A stretch of 64,000 nucleotides of DNA. Origin: Paraburkholderia sp. IMGN_8 (GTDB taxonomy: Bacteria > Pseudomonadota > Gammaproteobacteria > Burkholderiales > Burkholderiaceae). The DNA is taken from the NCBI RefSeq assembly GCF_038050405.1, contig NZ_CP150901.1:3286001-3350000 (forward strand). Reading direction: 5' to 3'. Below the pieces are notes generated by a model, which searched no databases, was not told the origin of the DNA, and was given only the letters and a program-made list of their open reading frames with translations. The number at the start of each line of letters is the position of its first letter. Position 1 is the first letter of the stretch. Shown here one piece after another: positions 1 to 8,558 of the stretch. A program made the translations under genes and the position numbers.

Positions 1-1048
1 CAGCAGGCGTGCCGGTTTGCGCGCCCACCACCGACGGAACGTGCATCCGCAGACCCGCGTTCACGAAGCGCACCAGCACCTGGCCCGTAGCCGCAGGCGC
101 GGCGGCGGCAAATGACGAGGCCTTGGCGTTCGTGCGGTCGAAGGCGACACCGTTGATCAGGTAGTAGCGCGGATCGTAGTTCACCGTCGGCGGATAGCAG
201 GTGCCGAACGACGTCGACTTCGAATTGCCGCAGCCGCCGGGCTGACCCGACCACGCCAGGGTTTCGCTGAAGCCCGTCGTCGCCACCGCCGCTGCGACAG
301 CCGTGTTTTGCACGGGATCGATTTCGCTCAGCACGAGCGGCACGTCCGCGTCATAGCAGATATTCGGATAGGCCTGATAGGTCTGCGACGCCACCGGGCA
401 GCTCACGTTGCCGCCGACCGGAGTCTTGACCACCAGTACGCCGTACAACCCCATCGGCCCCTGGATCGACGGATGCGTTCCCGACTCGATCAGATAGGTG
501 CCGGGGCTGAGATTGTTCCAGGTCAGCTTCGTTGTGTTGCCTTTCGGCACCTCGGTCGCAAACGACTGGACGCGGTCTGCTTGCTTGGGCGGCGTAAACC
601 ACGCCGAACTGGCGGCGAGTGGGGCAGCAATCGGCCAGGTCGTCGCGGTTTGCGTCGGATGCGGCGGACTCACCGTTCTCACCGGAGCCTCACCCAGGCC
701 CCCGCCAAGCTGACCCACGATCACGAGCGAGGTCGGCACGGCGCCGGGCAAGCTATTGGTGAGATTGATCGTCAGCGATCCTGTCGGCACGGTGATCACC
801 ACCGGCGACCAGTTCGCTCCGGCGCCCGGATTCGCCGCCGCACAGGTAGCCGGTGCCACCGCAGCCGGCGTACAAGTGTAGCCCCACATCGGCACAGCCT
901 GCCCGTCGGGCAACGCAGCGGTCGTCGCTTTCGCCGTCAGATTGACGACCTGAGCGAAAGATACGCTACTGGCCGTCAGCAGAATGCACGCCGTGACCCC
1001 TGCCTTGAACACGTCGAAGAGGGTCGCCTTAAACTGGGTGGATCTCAT
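1..1048 (-). CDS. multicopper oxidase domain protein A (C-terminus outside window)
   Basis: This is the third gene of a minus-strand run of cupredoxin-type proteins, entered from its ATG at 1048 and leaving the window at base 1. An N-terminal signal peptide (about residues 1-32, ending VSFAQ) predicts export. The visible 349 residues have the cupredoxin pattern of this family (VTVPTGSLTINLTNSLPG, then GTYLIESGTHPSIQGPMGLYG), followed near the edge by VRFVNAGLRMHVPSVVG. The expected copper-ligand HxH pairs are missing from the first domain, where the position of a WHSH-like motif reads LIESGTH. Ligands may lie in the unseen C-terminus. Only 17 bases separate it from the upstream gene, so co-transcription is likely. 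The enzymatic role is unknown. Confidence 0.8.
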   Translation of the reverse strand, partial: MRSTQFKATLFDVFKAGVTACILLTASSVSFAQVVNLTAKATTAALPDGQAVPMWGYTCTPAAVAPATCAAANPGAGANWSPVVITVPTGSLTINLTNSLPGAVPTSLVIVGQLGGGLGEAPVRTVSPPHPTQTATTWPIAAPLAASSAWFTPPKQADRVQSFATEVPKGNTTKLTWNNLSPGTYLIESGTHPSIQGPMGLYGVLVVKTPVGGNVSCPVASQTYQAYPNICYDADVPLVLSEIDPVQNTAVAAAVATTGFSETLAWSGQPGGCGNSKSTSFGTCYPPTVNYDPRYYLINGVAFDRTNAKASSFAAAAPAATGQVLVRFVNAGLRMHVPSVVGAQTGTPA

Positions 1049-1065
1049 CGCGCTTCTCCCCGCCT

Positions 1066-2721
1066 CTAATTGGATTCGTCAATCAGGAAAACCTGTGGAT
1101 CGACGAGCATCATCATCATCATTCCGCCAGGGAAGATGTTGTTCGTGGTGATCTCGCGCTCGTTATGCGAGTGCCACATGAAAGCAAAGCCTGCTTCGCT
1201 TGACGGCGGATTCACGACCGTCCCGCTCGGCGGCGTCGTTCCCGTGGGCGCCGTGGCGCGTATCGTCGCGTCCGGTCCGAGGTAAGGACTGCCGCCATAC
1301 CAGAAGCCGTTCGTCAGGACATGCGAGTCAGGCAGCGTGACCGGCCCGCCACTGCCGACGTTGCCGAACGGATGCGCTTCGAGCGCCTTGTTGTGATCGG
1401 CGCACCACTCGTAGTAGTTCGGCGCGTGCGGGTCTGCCGTGTAGTAGCCGTTCGCGTCCGGGATGCAGACGACCGGCTTGCCGAAGTAAGCAGCAAATTT
1501 CGGATCGGTCTCGGTGTACAGGCTCCCTGGCTTATGCGCGTAGACGTCCCAGTTCAGACCCTTGCCCGTCCAGTAGAAAATCCCGTCCATCGCGAGGCCC
1601 GGCGTCGTGGTCGTCGTGAACAGCAAGGGGCCGGCCACCTTGGTCGCGTCCGTCTTGCTCAGCAACATGTTTCCATCCCGCGCCAGCACCCGCACGTGAT
1701 TGCCGTGCTCGTGGAACGGATGCTGCCAGCGGCCGGTACCGACGATGCGCAACAGCACCAGTTCACCCGGATGCATATGCGGATTGCCGTTGTAGGGCTG
1801 GTGCGGATACTGCACCGCGTAGTTCGGATCCATGTCATCAGGCATCGAGCGGCCGTTGACCATGAAATAGGCTGGGTGATACGGCTCCGTCGCGACATCC
1901 ATGCAGCCGGTTGGCTGCGTGCAAGCGTTCGCAGCCTGCTGTTCCGCCTGCGTATGAATGCTCGGATCCATTTCGGAGAACTGGAACAGATACTCGCGGT
2001 CGTAACAGGCCGCGCTGTGGTTGTAGGCCGCGGCGGCGTTGCGGAAGTCCGGCTGACCATCCGGCAGCGTCGCTGCGACCGCGCGGCAGCCTGTCGGCAC
2101 GGCCACCGCGCCGGGCGCCGAGGTCGGCAAAACGATGATCGCGCCGTACAGGCCCATTTCGACCTGCAGATCGCCCTGCGTGCCGCTGTAGTACGCATGC
2201 GTGCCGGGCGTCGCCGCGACGAAGCTATACGTGACCGTGCTGCCGTGGGCGGCTTCGCGCGTCAGCACGCCAGGCACGCCGGTGAGCCCGGTCGTCGGAC
2301 AGCTTCCATCGGGGTTCAGTGCCGCGGCGCAGACCTGGAATCCGGGAAACAGGATCGACGTGTTGCCCGCCGCGGCCGGCAGGTTATTGGTGAGCGTCAC
2401 AGTGATGACGTCGCCCTGTTTGACGATCAGTGTCGGACCGGGAATCTGCATGCTCGGACAGGTCGCGCCCGCGATCGTGGACGGCGAAAAGCCGGCCGGC
2501 GCGAGGCGGCATCCATAGCCCCAAGAGTAAATGCTCGCACCGTCGGGTTGGGTGATGCGGCTTGCCTCGGCGCTCAGATCGAAGTGCGTCCCTGTGATGC
2601 CCGGCGCCGCCGCTTGCGCGTGCATGCAGACGAGCGCGGCGAGCGTCGCGGCGCCGAATCGCGCAAGCCGTCCAAGCTGCGCGAGCGCCGCGCGCCATGT
2701 GTGGTGAGTAATGTGGGCCAC
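1066..2721 (-). CDS. multicopper oxidase-type protein B (HPFHEHGNH and HSH motifs)
   Basis: A 551-residue exported cupredoxin-fold protein. I chose the GTG at 2721, not the upstream ATG at 2766, because AGGAG sits 7 bases before it and the previous gene stops at 2732, leaving 10 bases between them. The N-terminus carries a hydrophobic export signal ending in HAQAAAPG. The first cupredoxin domain has lost its HxH (it reads GTHAYYSGTQ). The C-terminal half keeps HPFHEHGNH at residues 334-342 and MWHSHNERE with HSH at 517-519, followed by a run of five methionines. These correspond to two of the four copper motifs of laccase-like oxidases. There is no HCH cysteine, so a type-1 copper site cannot be completed by this protein alone. 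Confidence 0.85.
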   Translation of the reverse strand: MAHITHHTWRAALAQLGRLARFGAATLAALVCMHAQAAAPGITGTHFDLSAEASRITQPDGASIYSWGYGCRLAPAGFSPSTIAGATCPSMQIPGPTLIVKQGDVITVTLTNNLPAAAGNTSILFPGFQVCAAALNPDGSCPTTGLTGVPGVLTREAAHGSTVTYSFVAATPGTHAYYSGTQGDLQVEMGLYGAIIVLPTSAPGAVAVPTGCRAVAATLPDGQPDFRNAAAAYNHSAACYDREYLFQFSEMDPSIHTQAEQQAANACTQPTGCMDVATEPYHPAYFMVNGRSMPDDMDPNYAVQYPHQPYNGNPHMHPGELVLLRIVGTGRWQHPFHEHGNHVRVLARDGNMLLSKTDATKVAGPLLFTTTTTPGLAMDGIFYWTGKGLNWDVYAHKPGSLYTETDPKFAAYFGKPVVCIPDANGYYTADPHAPNYYEWCADHNKALEAHPFGNVGSGGPVTLPDSHVLTNGFWYGGSPYLGPDATIRATAPTGTTPPSGTVVNPPSSEAGFAFMWHSHNEREITTNNIFPGGMMMMMLVDPQVFLIDESN

Positions 2722-2731
2722 GGCTCTTCTC

Positions 2732-4297
2732 CTAGGTGCAGGACTTCGTGGTCGGATCCACCGCATGGCAGATATGGACCTCGGTCATCAAGCCGCCAAA
2801 ATTCTCCTGGTCATTCGCCAGGTGATCCAGATTCGGCGTGTACAGGTAATAGATCGCGCCCGGCTGATACTTCGTCGTGTCGCTGGCGTCGAGGATCACG
2901 TCGATCGATTCGCCGCCGGCCAACGTGATCGAGTTCGTGTTGTAGGTCAGGTCGTTGCCGGACAGGTCGCGCAGCAAGCGGGCGTTGATACCGACCACGT
3001 GCATCGGAATGCCAAGCGACGCCAGCGTCTGGTACTCGGTGACATCGAGGTCCGAGATGCGCAGCAGCGCCCTGCCGCCGGCCGGAATGTTGATCAGCGT
3101 CGGCAGCGGTTGCGAAAAGCGTGGCACGCTGTCCGACGCCGGTGTCGACAGTGGGTTCGGATTCACAGTGTCCGGATAGCTGCGTCCGTTCAACATGAAG
3201 AGCTTGTCCCTCATGTCGGTGAACGGCTCCGGATTGAACGTCATGCCTATGAAGTGAAAGTTCGGATCGAAGCCGTGTATCTGAACCGGGTACTCGACGT
3301 CGTAGGCGGTCGAGCCGTCGCCGTCGTTGTATGCATAGAGCGTCGGTGTGCCGCTCATGTTGTTCGCGTGGAGCACGCTGTTGTGCGGCGGCAGCGGCGC
3401 CGTACACAGAATGTCGTTGCCGCACGCCGTGCGCAGATCCTGTTGCTGCGCGACCAGCGAGTCGTATAGCGACGCGCCGCCGGGCACGCGGTTCTGGCGC
3501 GGCCGCACGTAGATCTGGCCGACCATGCCCATCTGCAGGTGCTCCGGCGGCGTGATGTGGCAGTGCCAGAAGTAGGTGCCCGCATCCGGCGCGAGGTAGT
3601 AGTACGTGAAGCTCGCGCCGATGTTGATCGCCACCGACGCGTCCGGCACGCCGTCATAGAACGACGATGCGTTCGGGTAGCCGTGGAAGTGCACCGTGTG
3701 CTTCTCGAACAGGTCGGGGCGCATGATCATCCCGACGTTCGTCAGCGTGAGGAAAAACTCGTCGTCCTCGTCGATCGCCATCATCGGCGCCGGCTCATTG
3801 CCGTTCATCACGCCGATATCCATGATCGGCCGTGGATCGACGTGACCGGTCAACTGACCTGGAGGCACGGATTCCGGATCGGGGACGAGGCCGACCGCGC
3901 CGTTGTAGGTCGGGTCCGTTCTCGGGTCGCCGACGGTGTTGAACACCGAGGCGAACTGTGTGCCGGGAAGCCCTGCCTGGATGTCGGCGAGCCCGGACAA
4001 CGGACCGAAAGCGAACAGGTAGGTCTGCACGCCGTTAGCCATCGTCGCGTAGCCGTCGCCACCCGAGATCTGCTGGCACTTGATCGCACCATTGATGACG
4101 CCGGTCGACACGGAAGTCTGTCCGGTGTAGGACGGCCCGGTGTAGGCGGGCTCCCCTGCGCCGGGCGGCAGCGCCGTCGGGTGCGCCGGCGTGGTCGGCG
4201 GGCATTGAACCCGGAACGATTGCGCGAATGAAGGAATGGCGAACAACAGTAGCAGCAGTGCTGCAACACTGCCGAGGAATGTGCGGGTACTGAACAT
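2732..4297 (-). CDS. multicopper oxidase-type protein C (HFHG and HCH..H..M motifs)
   Basis: A 521-residue protein with a clear signal peptide (residues 1-26, LLLLLFAIPSFAQ) and a cupredoxin domain holding HFHG at 203-206 and HCHITPPEHLQMGM at 245-258. The latter supplies the Cys, His and Met of a type-1 copper site plus two His of a type-2/3 cluster. The rest (about 300-521) is a further cupredoxin-like region without HxH pairs. It is the first gene of the run and is preceded by a 448-base regulatory gap. Periplasmic copper-dependent oxidation of a metal ion or phenol is the family expectation. The substrate is unknown. MofA-like manganese oxidases are one possible relative, but I cannot test this by eye. 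Confidence 0.85.
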   Translation of the reverse strand: MFSTRTFLGSVAALLLLLFAIPSFAQSFRVQCPPTTPAHPTALPPGAGEPAYTGPSYTGQTSVSTGVINGAIKCQQISGGDGYATMANGVQTYLFAFGPLSGLADIQAGLPGTQFASVFNTVGDPRTDPTYNGAVGLVPDPESVPPGQLTGHVDPRPIMDIGVMNGNEPAPMMAIDEDDEFFLTLTNVGMIMRPDLFEKHTVHFHGYPNASSFYDGVPDASVAINIGASFTYYYLAPDAGTYFWHCHITPPEHLQMGMVGQIYVRPRQNRVPGGASLYDSLVAQQQDLRTACGNDILCTAPLPPHNSVLHANNMSGTPTLYAYNDGDGSTAYDVEYPVQIHGFDPNFHFIGMTFNPEPFTDMRDKLFMLNGRSYPDTVNPNPLSTPASDSVPRFSQPLPTLINIPAGGRALLRISDLDVTEYQTLASLGIPMHVVGINARLLRDLSGNDLTYNTNSITLAGGESIDVILDASDTTKYQPGAIYYLYTPNLDHLANDQENFGGLMTEVHICHAVDPTTKSCT

Positions 4298-4745
4298 ATG
4301 ACCTCCAACCCAGGGGTCAGCCAGCGCGATACGCGCTGAACGTCATGCTCTACTGCGATCGCGGGCTGGTTACGTCTCTACATCAGCCCGTATCTGGATT
4401 CTGAATAAGAGCGACGTAGTCAGGGATGGGTCACCCCCCTACACTTGCGGTAGGGCAAACCCAGCGGCGGTACCCAGATTGGTTTTGCCGGAGACAGCGA
4501 TCGAACGCCTGGTGCAGTGCAGCGTTCCACATTGCCTGCATGGCGGGTTTTTACCCATGCCGTTCGGCGGGAATCCCCACTTCCCTTCATGTCCATCGAG
4601 GCAAAAATGTGGAAACAGTGCCCGGCCGTCGGACACTGGAAAGCGCCAGGGTTACAACGGATTGAGGACACGATGAGGTCCGCACCGTCGCCCCGCCGCT
4701 CCTGACATTTCCGGCCTCCCCATTGAATTGCTGAAGGATCACATC
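4298..4745. promoter_or_regulatory. intergenic region between oxidase operon and Met-rich peptide gene
   Basis: This gap separates two divergent genes and should hold promoters for both. Several short open frames in both strands overlap each other, lack ribosome binding sites and resemble no family, so I do not call them. The one clear element is the CCCTAC/GTAGGG inverted repeat listed separately. Confidence 0.5.
4437..4455. promoter_or_regulatory. inverted repeat CCCTAC-N7-GTAGGG
   Basis: Two perfect 6-base arms (4437-4442 and 4450-4455) flank a 7-base spacer in the gap between the oxidase operon and the Met-rich peptide gene. The left arm extends into a run of six C residues. The symmetry suggests a dimeric regulator site. 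No cognate regulator is encoded nearby. Confidence 0.4.
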
Positions 4746-5018
4746 ATGAACAAGCTGATTGTCACCATTCTCGCGAGTTGCGTAACGCTCGCCACCGCGG
4801 GCGCCTTCGCTGCCGATAGTGCGTCCAATGATTCGATGTCAAAAGACGCAATGAGTCAGGAGACCACGGCAACGGAGCACGATGCGGCGAGCGCCGACAG
4901 CATGGCCAAAGACGGGATGAAAGAAGAGGCGATGAAGGAAGACGCGATGAAGGAAGACGCGATGAGCCATGACAGCATGGCTAAAGACGAAACCAGGAAC
5001 GACGAGGTGAAGCAGTAA
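4746..5018 (+). CDS. Met/Lys/Asp-rich secreted peptide of the MXKDX repeat type
   Basis: A 90-residue protein starting at the ATG at 4746, with GAAGGA 8 bases upstream. Residues 1-28 form a signal peptide ending AGAFAAD. The mature part is almost entirely short repeats of the form DSMxKDxM and MKEDA, very rich in Met, Asp, Glu and Lys and lacking Cys. It matches the small periplasmic MXKDX pentapeptide repeat proteins common in Burkholderiaceae, whose function is not established. Its position next to a copper-oxidase operon, together with regularly spaced methionines, makes metal binding a reasonable but untested idea. It is likely disordered. Confidence 0.85.
   Translation: MNKLIVTILASCVTLATAGAFAADSASNDSMSKDAMSQETTATEHDAASADSMAKDGMKEEAMKEDAMKEDAMSHDSMAKDETRNDEVKQ
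4931..4960 (+). repeat. 15-base perfect tandem duplication
   Basis: Bases 4931-4945 and 4946-4960 are identical (gatgaaggaagacgc) and encode the doubled pentapeptide MKEDA inside the Met-rich peptide gene. The copy number could change by slippage without changing the frame. Confidence 0.9.
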
Positions 5019-5113
5019 GGATGCGCGCATCGATCATGTCGCGTACGCCAGGCAGACGCAGTTGCTAAGGCTGACGAGCCGCGGGTCAAACGGACAACCC
5101 CAACTCATCATCG

Positions 5114-5144
5114 TGCCGTGGACACGCGTCGCGTGTCCACGGCA
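5114..5144. terminator. perfect 14-base hairpin between convergent genes
   Basis: The arms at 5114-5127 and 5131-5144 are exact reverse complements with a 3-base loop. They lie between the convergent ends of the Met-rich peptide gene and alanine dehydrogenase. No T run follows on either strand. This suggests either a bidirectional terminator or an mRNA 3'-end stabiliser. Confidence 0.65.
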
Positions 5145-5156
5145 TCGCTGCCGGCC

Positions 5157-6272
5157 TCAGCCTAGCAGGCTATCGGGAGCGACGTACACGTAGTTCAGAT
5201 CCCTTGCGACCGCTTCGTAGGTCACCTGCCCTTCGCACACGTTCAAACCGGCTTTCAGATGCGCATCATCCTTGAGCGCGCGTTTCCAGCCCTTGTCCGC
5301 AAGCGAGATCGCGTGACGAATCGTGGCATTGTTCAGCGCGAAAGTAGAGGTTCTGGGCACTGCGCCAGGCATGTTCGCCACGCAATAGTGGACGACGCCG
5401 TCGACCAGATAGGTCGGCTTGGCATGCGTTGTCGGATGCGAAGTTTCGAAGCAGCCGCCCTGATCGATCGCCACGTCGACAACAACCGTGCCCGCCTTCA
5501 TCCCCGCAATCATGTTCCGCGTGACGAGCTTGGGCGCCGCCGCCCCCGGTATCAGCACGCCGCCGATCACGAGGTCGGCGTCGAGCACGGACTCTTCGAT
5601 GCTCTGGCTATTGGAGTAGAGGGTCGTGATGCGGTTGCCGAAAACCAGATCCAGTTGACGCAGGCGATCCACGTTGGTGTCGAGGCACGTGACCTTCGCG
5701 CCCATTCCCACCGCGATCTGCAGGGCATTGGTTCCGACGACGCCCGCGCCGATGATCACCACATGCGCCGGCGCAACGCCCGGCACGCCGCCGAGCAACA
5801 AGCCGATGCCGCCCTTCGATTTTTCCAGGTGCGCCGCTCCGGCCTGGATCGACATGCGGCCCGCCACTTCGCTCATGGGCGCGAGCAGCGGCAGCCCGCC
5901 GCCCGGACCGGTGATCGTCTCGTAGGCGATGCAGACCGCGCCGGACTTCACCAATGCGGCGGTCTGCACAGGATCGGGCGCGAGATGCAGGTACGTGTAG
6001 AGGATCTGTCCCGCGCGCAACATCGCGCACTCGGCAGGCTGCGGCTCCTTGACCTTGACGATCATGCCGGCCTGCGCAAAGATTTCCGCCGCAGTACTAC
6101 ACAACGTTGCTCCGGCCGCCGCGTAGGCCTCGTCGGATAAACCGATCTCGGCGCCCGCTCCGCACTGCACCATCACCTGATGACCACGGCTGGTCAATTC
6201 GCGCACGCTCGCCGGCGTCAAACCCACGCGATATTCGTGGTTCTTGATTTCCTTCGGTACGCCGATCAACAT
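5157..6272 (-). CDS. ald: alanine dehydrogenase
   Basis: A 371-residue NAD-dependent enzyme that interconverts L-alanine with pyruvate and ammonium. The N-terminus [20 protein letters not shown] is diagnostic for the Ald/PNT family, with the substrate-contacting Arg and Lys. The Rossmann glycine motif [10 protein letters not shown] and the KEPQPAE segment are also present. The length matches the family norm. The start at 6272 is well supported because a complete GGAGGTGA anti-16S match lies just upstream. It appears monocistronic, with a strong hairpin beyond its end. No Lrp/AldR-type regulator is adjacent. The usual role is use of alanine as carbon and nitrogen source or redox balancing. Confidence 0.96.
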   Translation of the reverse strand: MLIGVPKEIKNHEYRVGLTPASVRELTSRGHQVMVQCGAGAEIGLSDEAYAAAGATLCSTAAEIFAQAGMIVKVKEPQPAECAMLRAGQILYTYLHLAPDPVQTAALVKSGAVCIAYETITGPGGGLPLLAPMSEVAGRMSIQAGAAHLEKSKGGIGLLLGGVPGVAPAHVVIIGAGVVGTNALQIAVGMGAKVTCLDTNVDRLRQLDLVFGNRITTLYSNSQSIEESVLDADLVIGGVLIPGAAAPKLVTRNMIAGMKAGTVVVDVAIDQGGCFETSHPTTHAKPTYLVDGVVHYCVANMPGAVPRTSTFALNNATIRHAISLADKGWKRALKDDAHLKAGLNVCEGQVTYEAVARDLNYVYVAPDSLLG

Positions 6273-6423
6273 TTGTCACCTCCATATAGTTTGTTGTTAT
6301 CGCACCGCGGCCGGCTTCATGCTTTGCTTCGCTCTTCGACGCACAGCGCCGGCTTCACTGCGCAAGTCTCCGCGAGCGGTAGTTGGCCGCCCACGAGAAG
6401 TCGTTTTTCACCAGCATACTCTG

Positions 6424-8052
6424 CTAATTGGCCGGAACGAGATTGGTAATCGCCATATCGCTGAATGTCGCCTTGCCGCCCTCGGCGAAAACCGAAACCC
6501 GGTTATCGTTAGCGGCCGGAAAGACGAGATCCGTGATGACGGTACGGCCGTGGTCGGCGAATACTTCCACGGAATTCCTGTCGACCACCAGGGTGAGATG
6601 CAACTGCCCGTTCACGAGCGGCAGGTTGACGACGTGCTGCTTGCTGAAGGCATTCGAGAAGCCGGTTTCGCCTGACTTCGAACGGTCGAGTGTCAAGGTC
6701 TGGCTGGCAGTGTCGTAGAAGACCCGCGTGCCGACATCGCCATTCGCCGAACCTCGCACGATGAGTCCGGCACGCTGGGCCGAATGCGGGCTGATCGTCA
6801 CGTCGATGTTCTGCACAGTGCCTTGGGTCAGCGGGGCGAGTTCCTCCACACGCGAGGACACACTGAGTTCTCTTATGCGCGTGGCCGACCCTTTGCTGAC
6901 AAGCGACGCGTATTGCTCCACCGGTTCGAATGTCAACCGCGGCATGCCGTCGACGGTCTTCAGCGCGAGCACGCGCGGAAGCGCCGTTGCGCCCTTCCAG
7001 GGCGTGGTCGGTATGCGTTCGGCGTAGTCCCAGTTGCTCATCCAGCCGATCGTGACAGCCTTGCCGCCGGGCGCATTGGCGAACGTTCCGGCCGCATAGT
7101 AATCGGCGCCGTGATCGAGCCACTGGTATCGCGCGGGATCCGAACCTGCCGGCGCCACATTCTCCGGCGTGAACGTCCTGCCGTCGAAGTTGCCGACGAA
7201 ATACATCGCGCCGGACCCGCCCGCAATCGACCACGGATTGACGTTGACGATCATCACCCACTTCTGCTTGTGACTGTCTCCATCGAGAGGCAACGGGAAC
7301 AGATCGGGCATCTCCCAAAGTGTCCCTTGATGAGGAACGCCGGGAAGACTGAAGTCGCTAAGGAAGTCCCAGTCGATGAGATTGTTCGAGCGGTACATCT
7401 TGACCACGTGAGCATCGGCTACAACCGTGGTCATCAGCCAGTACCCACCCGGCGCATACCACGATACCTTAGGATCGCGAAAGTTTTGCGATTCCGGGTT
7501 GAGCGTCAGCACCGGATTGTGCGCGTATTTGCGCCACGTCTGGCCGTCGTCCGTGCTGTAGGCGAGCGATTGCGCCTGAGTGCCTGGTTGATGTCCGGAA
7601 CCGGCCTTATATACGCTGGTGTAGAGCGCGATCAGCGGCGACGAATTCGCCGGGCCCAATCCGGACGTGTTGTGTGCATCCACGACGATGGAACCGGAGA
7701 AGATCTCCTCGGTTTCATTGACATGCATGGCGACCGGCTGCTCGCTCCAGTGAAGAAGATCGCGGCTGGTGGCATGTCCCCACGACATGTTGCCCCATGA
7801 ATTTCCATCCGGATTGTATTGATAGAACAGGTGATAGAGACCCTTGTAGAAGACGAGTCCATTGGGGTCGTTCATCCAGTTGCGTTGCGGCGTGTAGTGC
7901 AGCGCCGATCGCCATTGCGAGGTGCCTGCATCGTCTACGCCCAGCGGTGCGGATGGCGCCGCGTTCGCTGTGGCAGAAACGCTCAGCAGTGCAAACAGCC
8001 ACGCCGTCAAGATGCGCGGTTTGGAAATGAAGGGACGTTGCGGGTCGTACAT
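6424..8052 (-). CDS. glycoside hydrolase family 32 exported levanase/fructosidase
   Basis: A 542-residue protein. The start at 8052 is preferred over an ATG 69 bases upstream because it is followed directly by a signal peptide (residues 1-31, ending ATANAAP) and has an AAAGG site 6 bases before it. GH32 landmarks are WMNDPNG with nucleophile Asp62, RDP at Asp193, and WEMPD with acid/base Glu247. A C-terminal beta-sandwich (about 380-542) ends the protein. It should hydrolyse beta-2,6 or beta-2,1 fructans or sucrose outside the cytoplasm. With the levansucrase gene 0.5 kb away on the same strand it forms a levan synthesis and degradation pair. Levanase, inulinase and invertase cannot be distinguished from sequence alone. 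Confidence 0.93.
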   Translation of the reverse strand: MYDPQRPFISKPRILTAWLFALLSVSATANAAPSAPLGVDDAGTSQWRSALHYTPQRNWMNDPNGLVFYKGLYHLFYQYNPDGNSWGNMSWGHATSRDLLHWSEQPVAMHVNETEEIFSGSIVVDAHNTSGLGPANSSPLIALYTSVYKAGSGHQPGTQAQSLAYSTDDGQTWRKYAHNPVLTLNPESQNFRDPKVSWYAPGGYWLMTTVVADAHVVKMYRSNNLIDWDFLSDFSLPGVPHQGTLWEMPDLFPLPLDGDSHKQKWVMIVNVNPWSIAGGSGAMYFVGNFDGRTFTPENVAPAGSDPARYQWLDHGADYYAAGTFANAPGGKAVTIGWMSNWDYAERIPTTPWKGATALPRVLALKTVDGMPRLTFEPVEQYASLVSKGSATRIRELSVSSRVEELAPLTQGTVQNIDVTISPHSAQRAGLIVRGSANGDVGTRVFYDTASQTLTLDRSKSGETGFSNAFSKQHVVNLPLVNGQLHLTLVVDRNSVEVFADHGRTVITDLVFPAANDNRVSVFAEGGKATFSDMAITNLVPAN

Positions 8053-8147
8053 GGATTGCCTTTTTCCTACCTGCGCTCGCGCGTGAACGGGAATACCGCC
8101 ACGCCTCGCGAGCGCAGTCAATGAATACTCATCGGGTCGACGAACGA

Positions 8148-8399
8148 TCAGGCGGAGAGCCTGAGAATGACCGTACCCCTGCGTCTGCTGCCCACAGTCA
8201 AGCCACGGCGCGAAGTCTCACGCATGGCGCGATTGACGGTATTCACGTGCAAGCCGAGGAAGTCCGCCAGCATCCGTTGCGGAGGCAGGGTATCGCCGGG
8301 CTTGAGGTGGCCGGATCCCACTGCGGCTTCAATCGCCTCCACCACCGCGCGATACGCGGGACCGTTGTACAAAGACAAATCTGGAATCCAGGCTTTCAT
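8148..8399 (-). pseudogene. truncated MocR-type regulator (GntR DNA-binding domain only)
   Basis: An 83-residue frame from the ATG at 8399 that matches only the winged-helix part of MocR regulators: WIPDLSLYNGPAYRAVVEAI, then GDTLPPQRMLADFLGLHVNTVNRA and RRGTVIL. It is very similar in layout to residues 20-86 of the intact MocR gene at 38759. It stops right after the DNA-binding domain, and no aminotransferase-like sequence follows before the GH32 start 96 bases further on. It is either a decayed remnant or a free-standing mini-GntR repressor that still binds DNA. I lean to remnant, but the frame is intact and expression is possible. Confidence 0.65.
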
Positions 8400-8558
8400 C
8401 GCTGCGTTCTCGTTACTGGCGTTTGCCGTTCGGGCACGGCCACGATCGGGCGCTCGTCCAGTGCCGTGCCATGGGCGAACGGGCGACCGGCCGGAGCGGG
8501 CAACGAACAGACTTGCCACCCGCCCGGCCTTCGTCAGACTGCTTGACTACACGGGATC

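Noticed and set aside
1321..2928. Long plus-strand open frame (535 codons) opposite the oxidase genes
   Set aside because: It is antisense to two well-supported cupredoxin genes, Arg/His-rich and without family features: a high-GC shadow frame.
4420..4705. Cluster of five short frames between the oxidase operon and the Met-rich peptide
   Set aside because: They overlap in both strands, lack ribosome sites and resemble nothing known. The region reads better as regulatory DNA.
4931..4960. Short tandem repeat considered as a CRISPR or VNTR element
   Set aside because: Only two 15-base copies, wholly explained by the repeated MKEDA pentapeptide.
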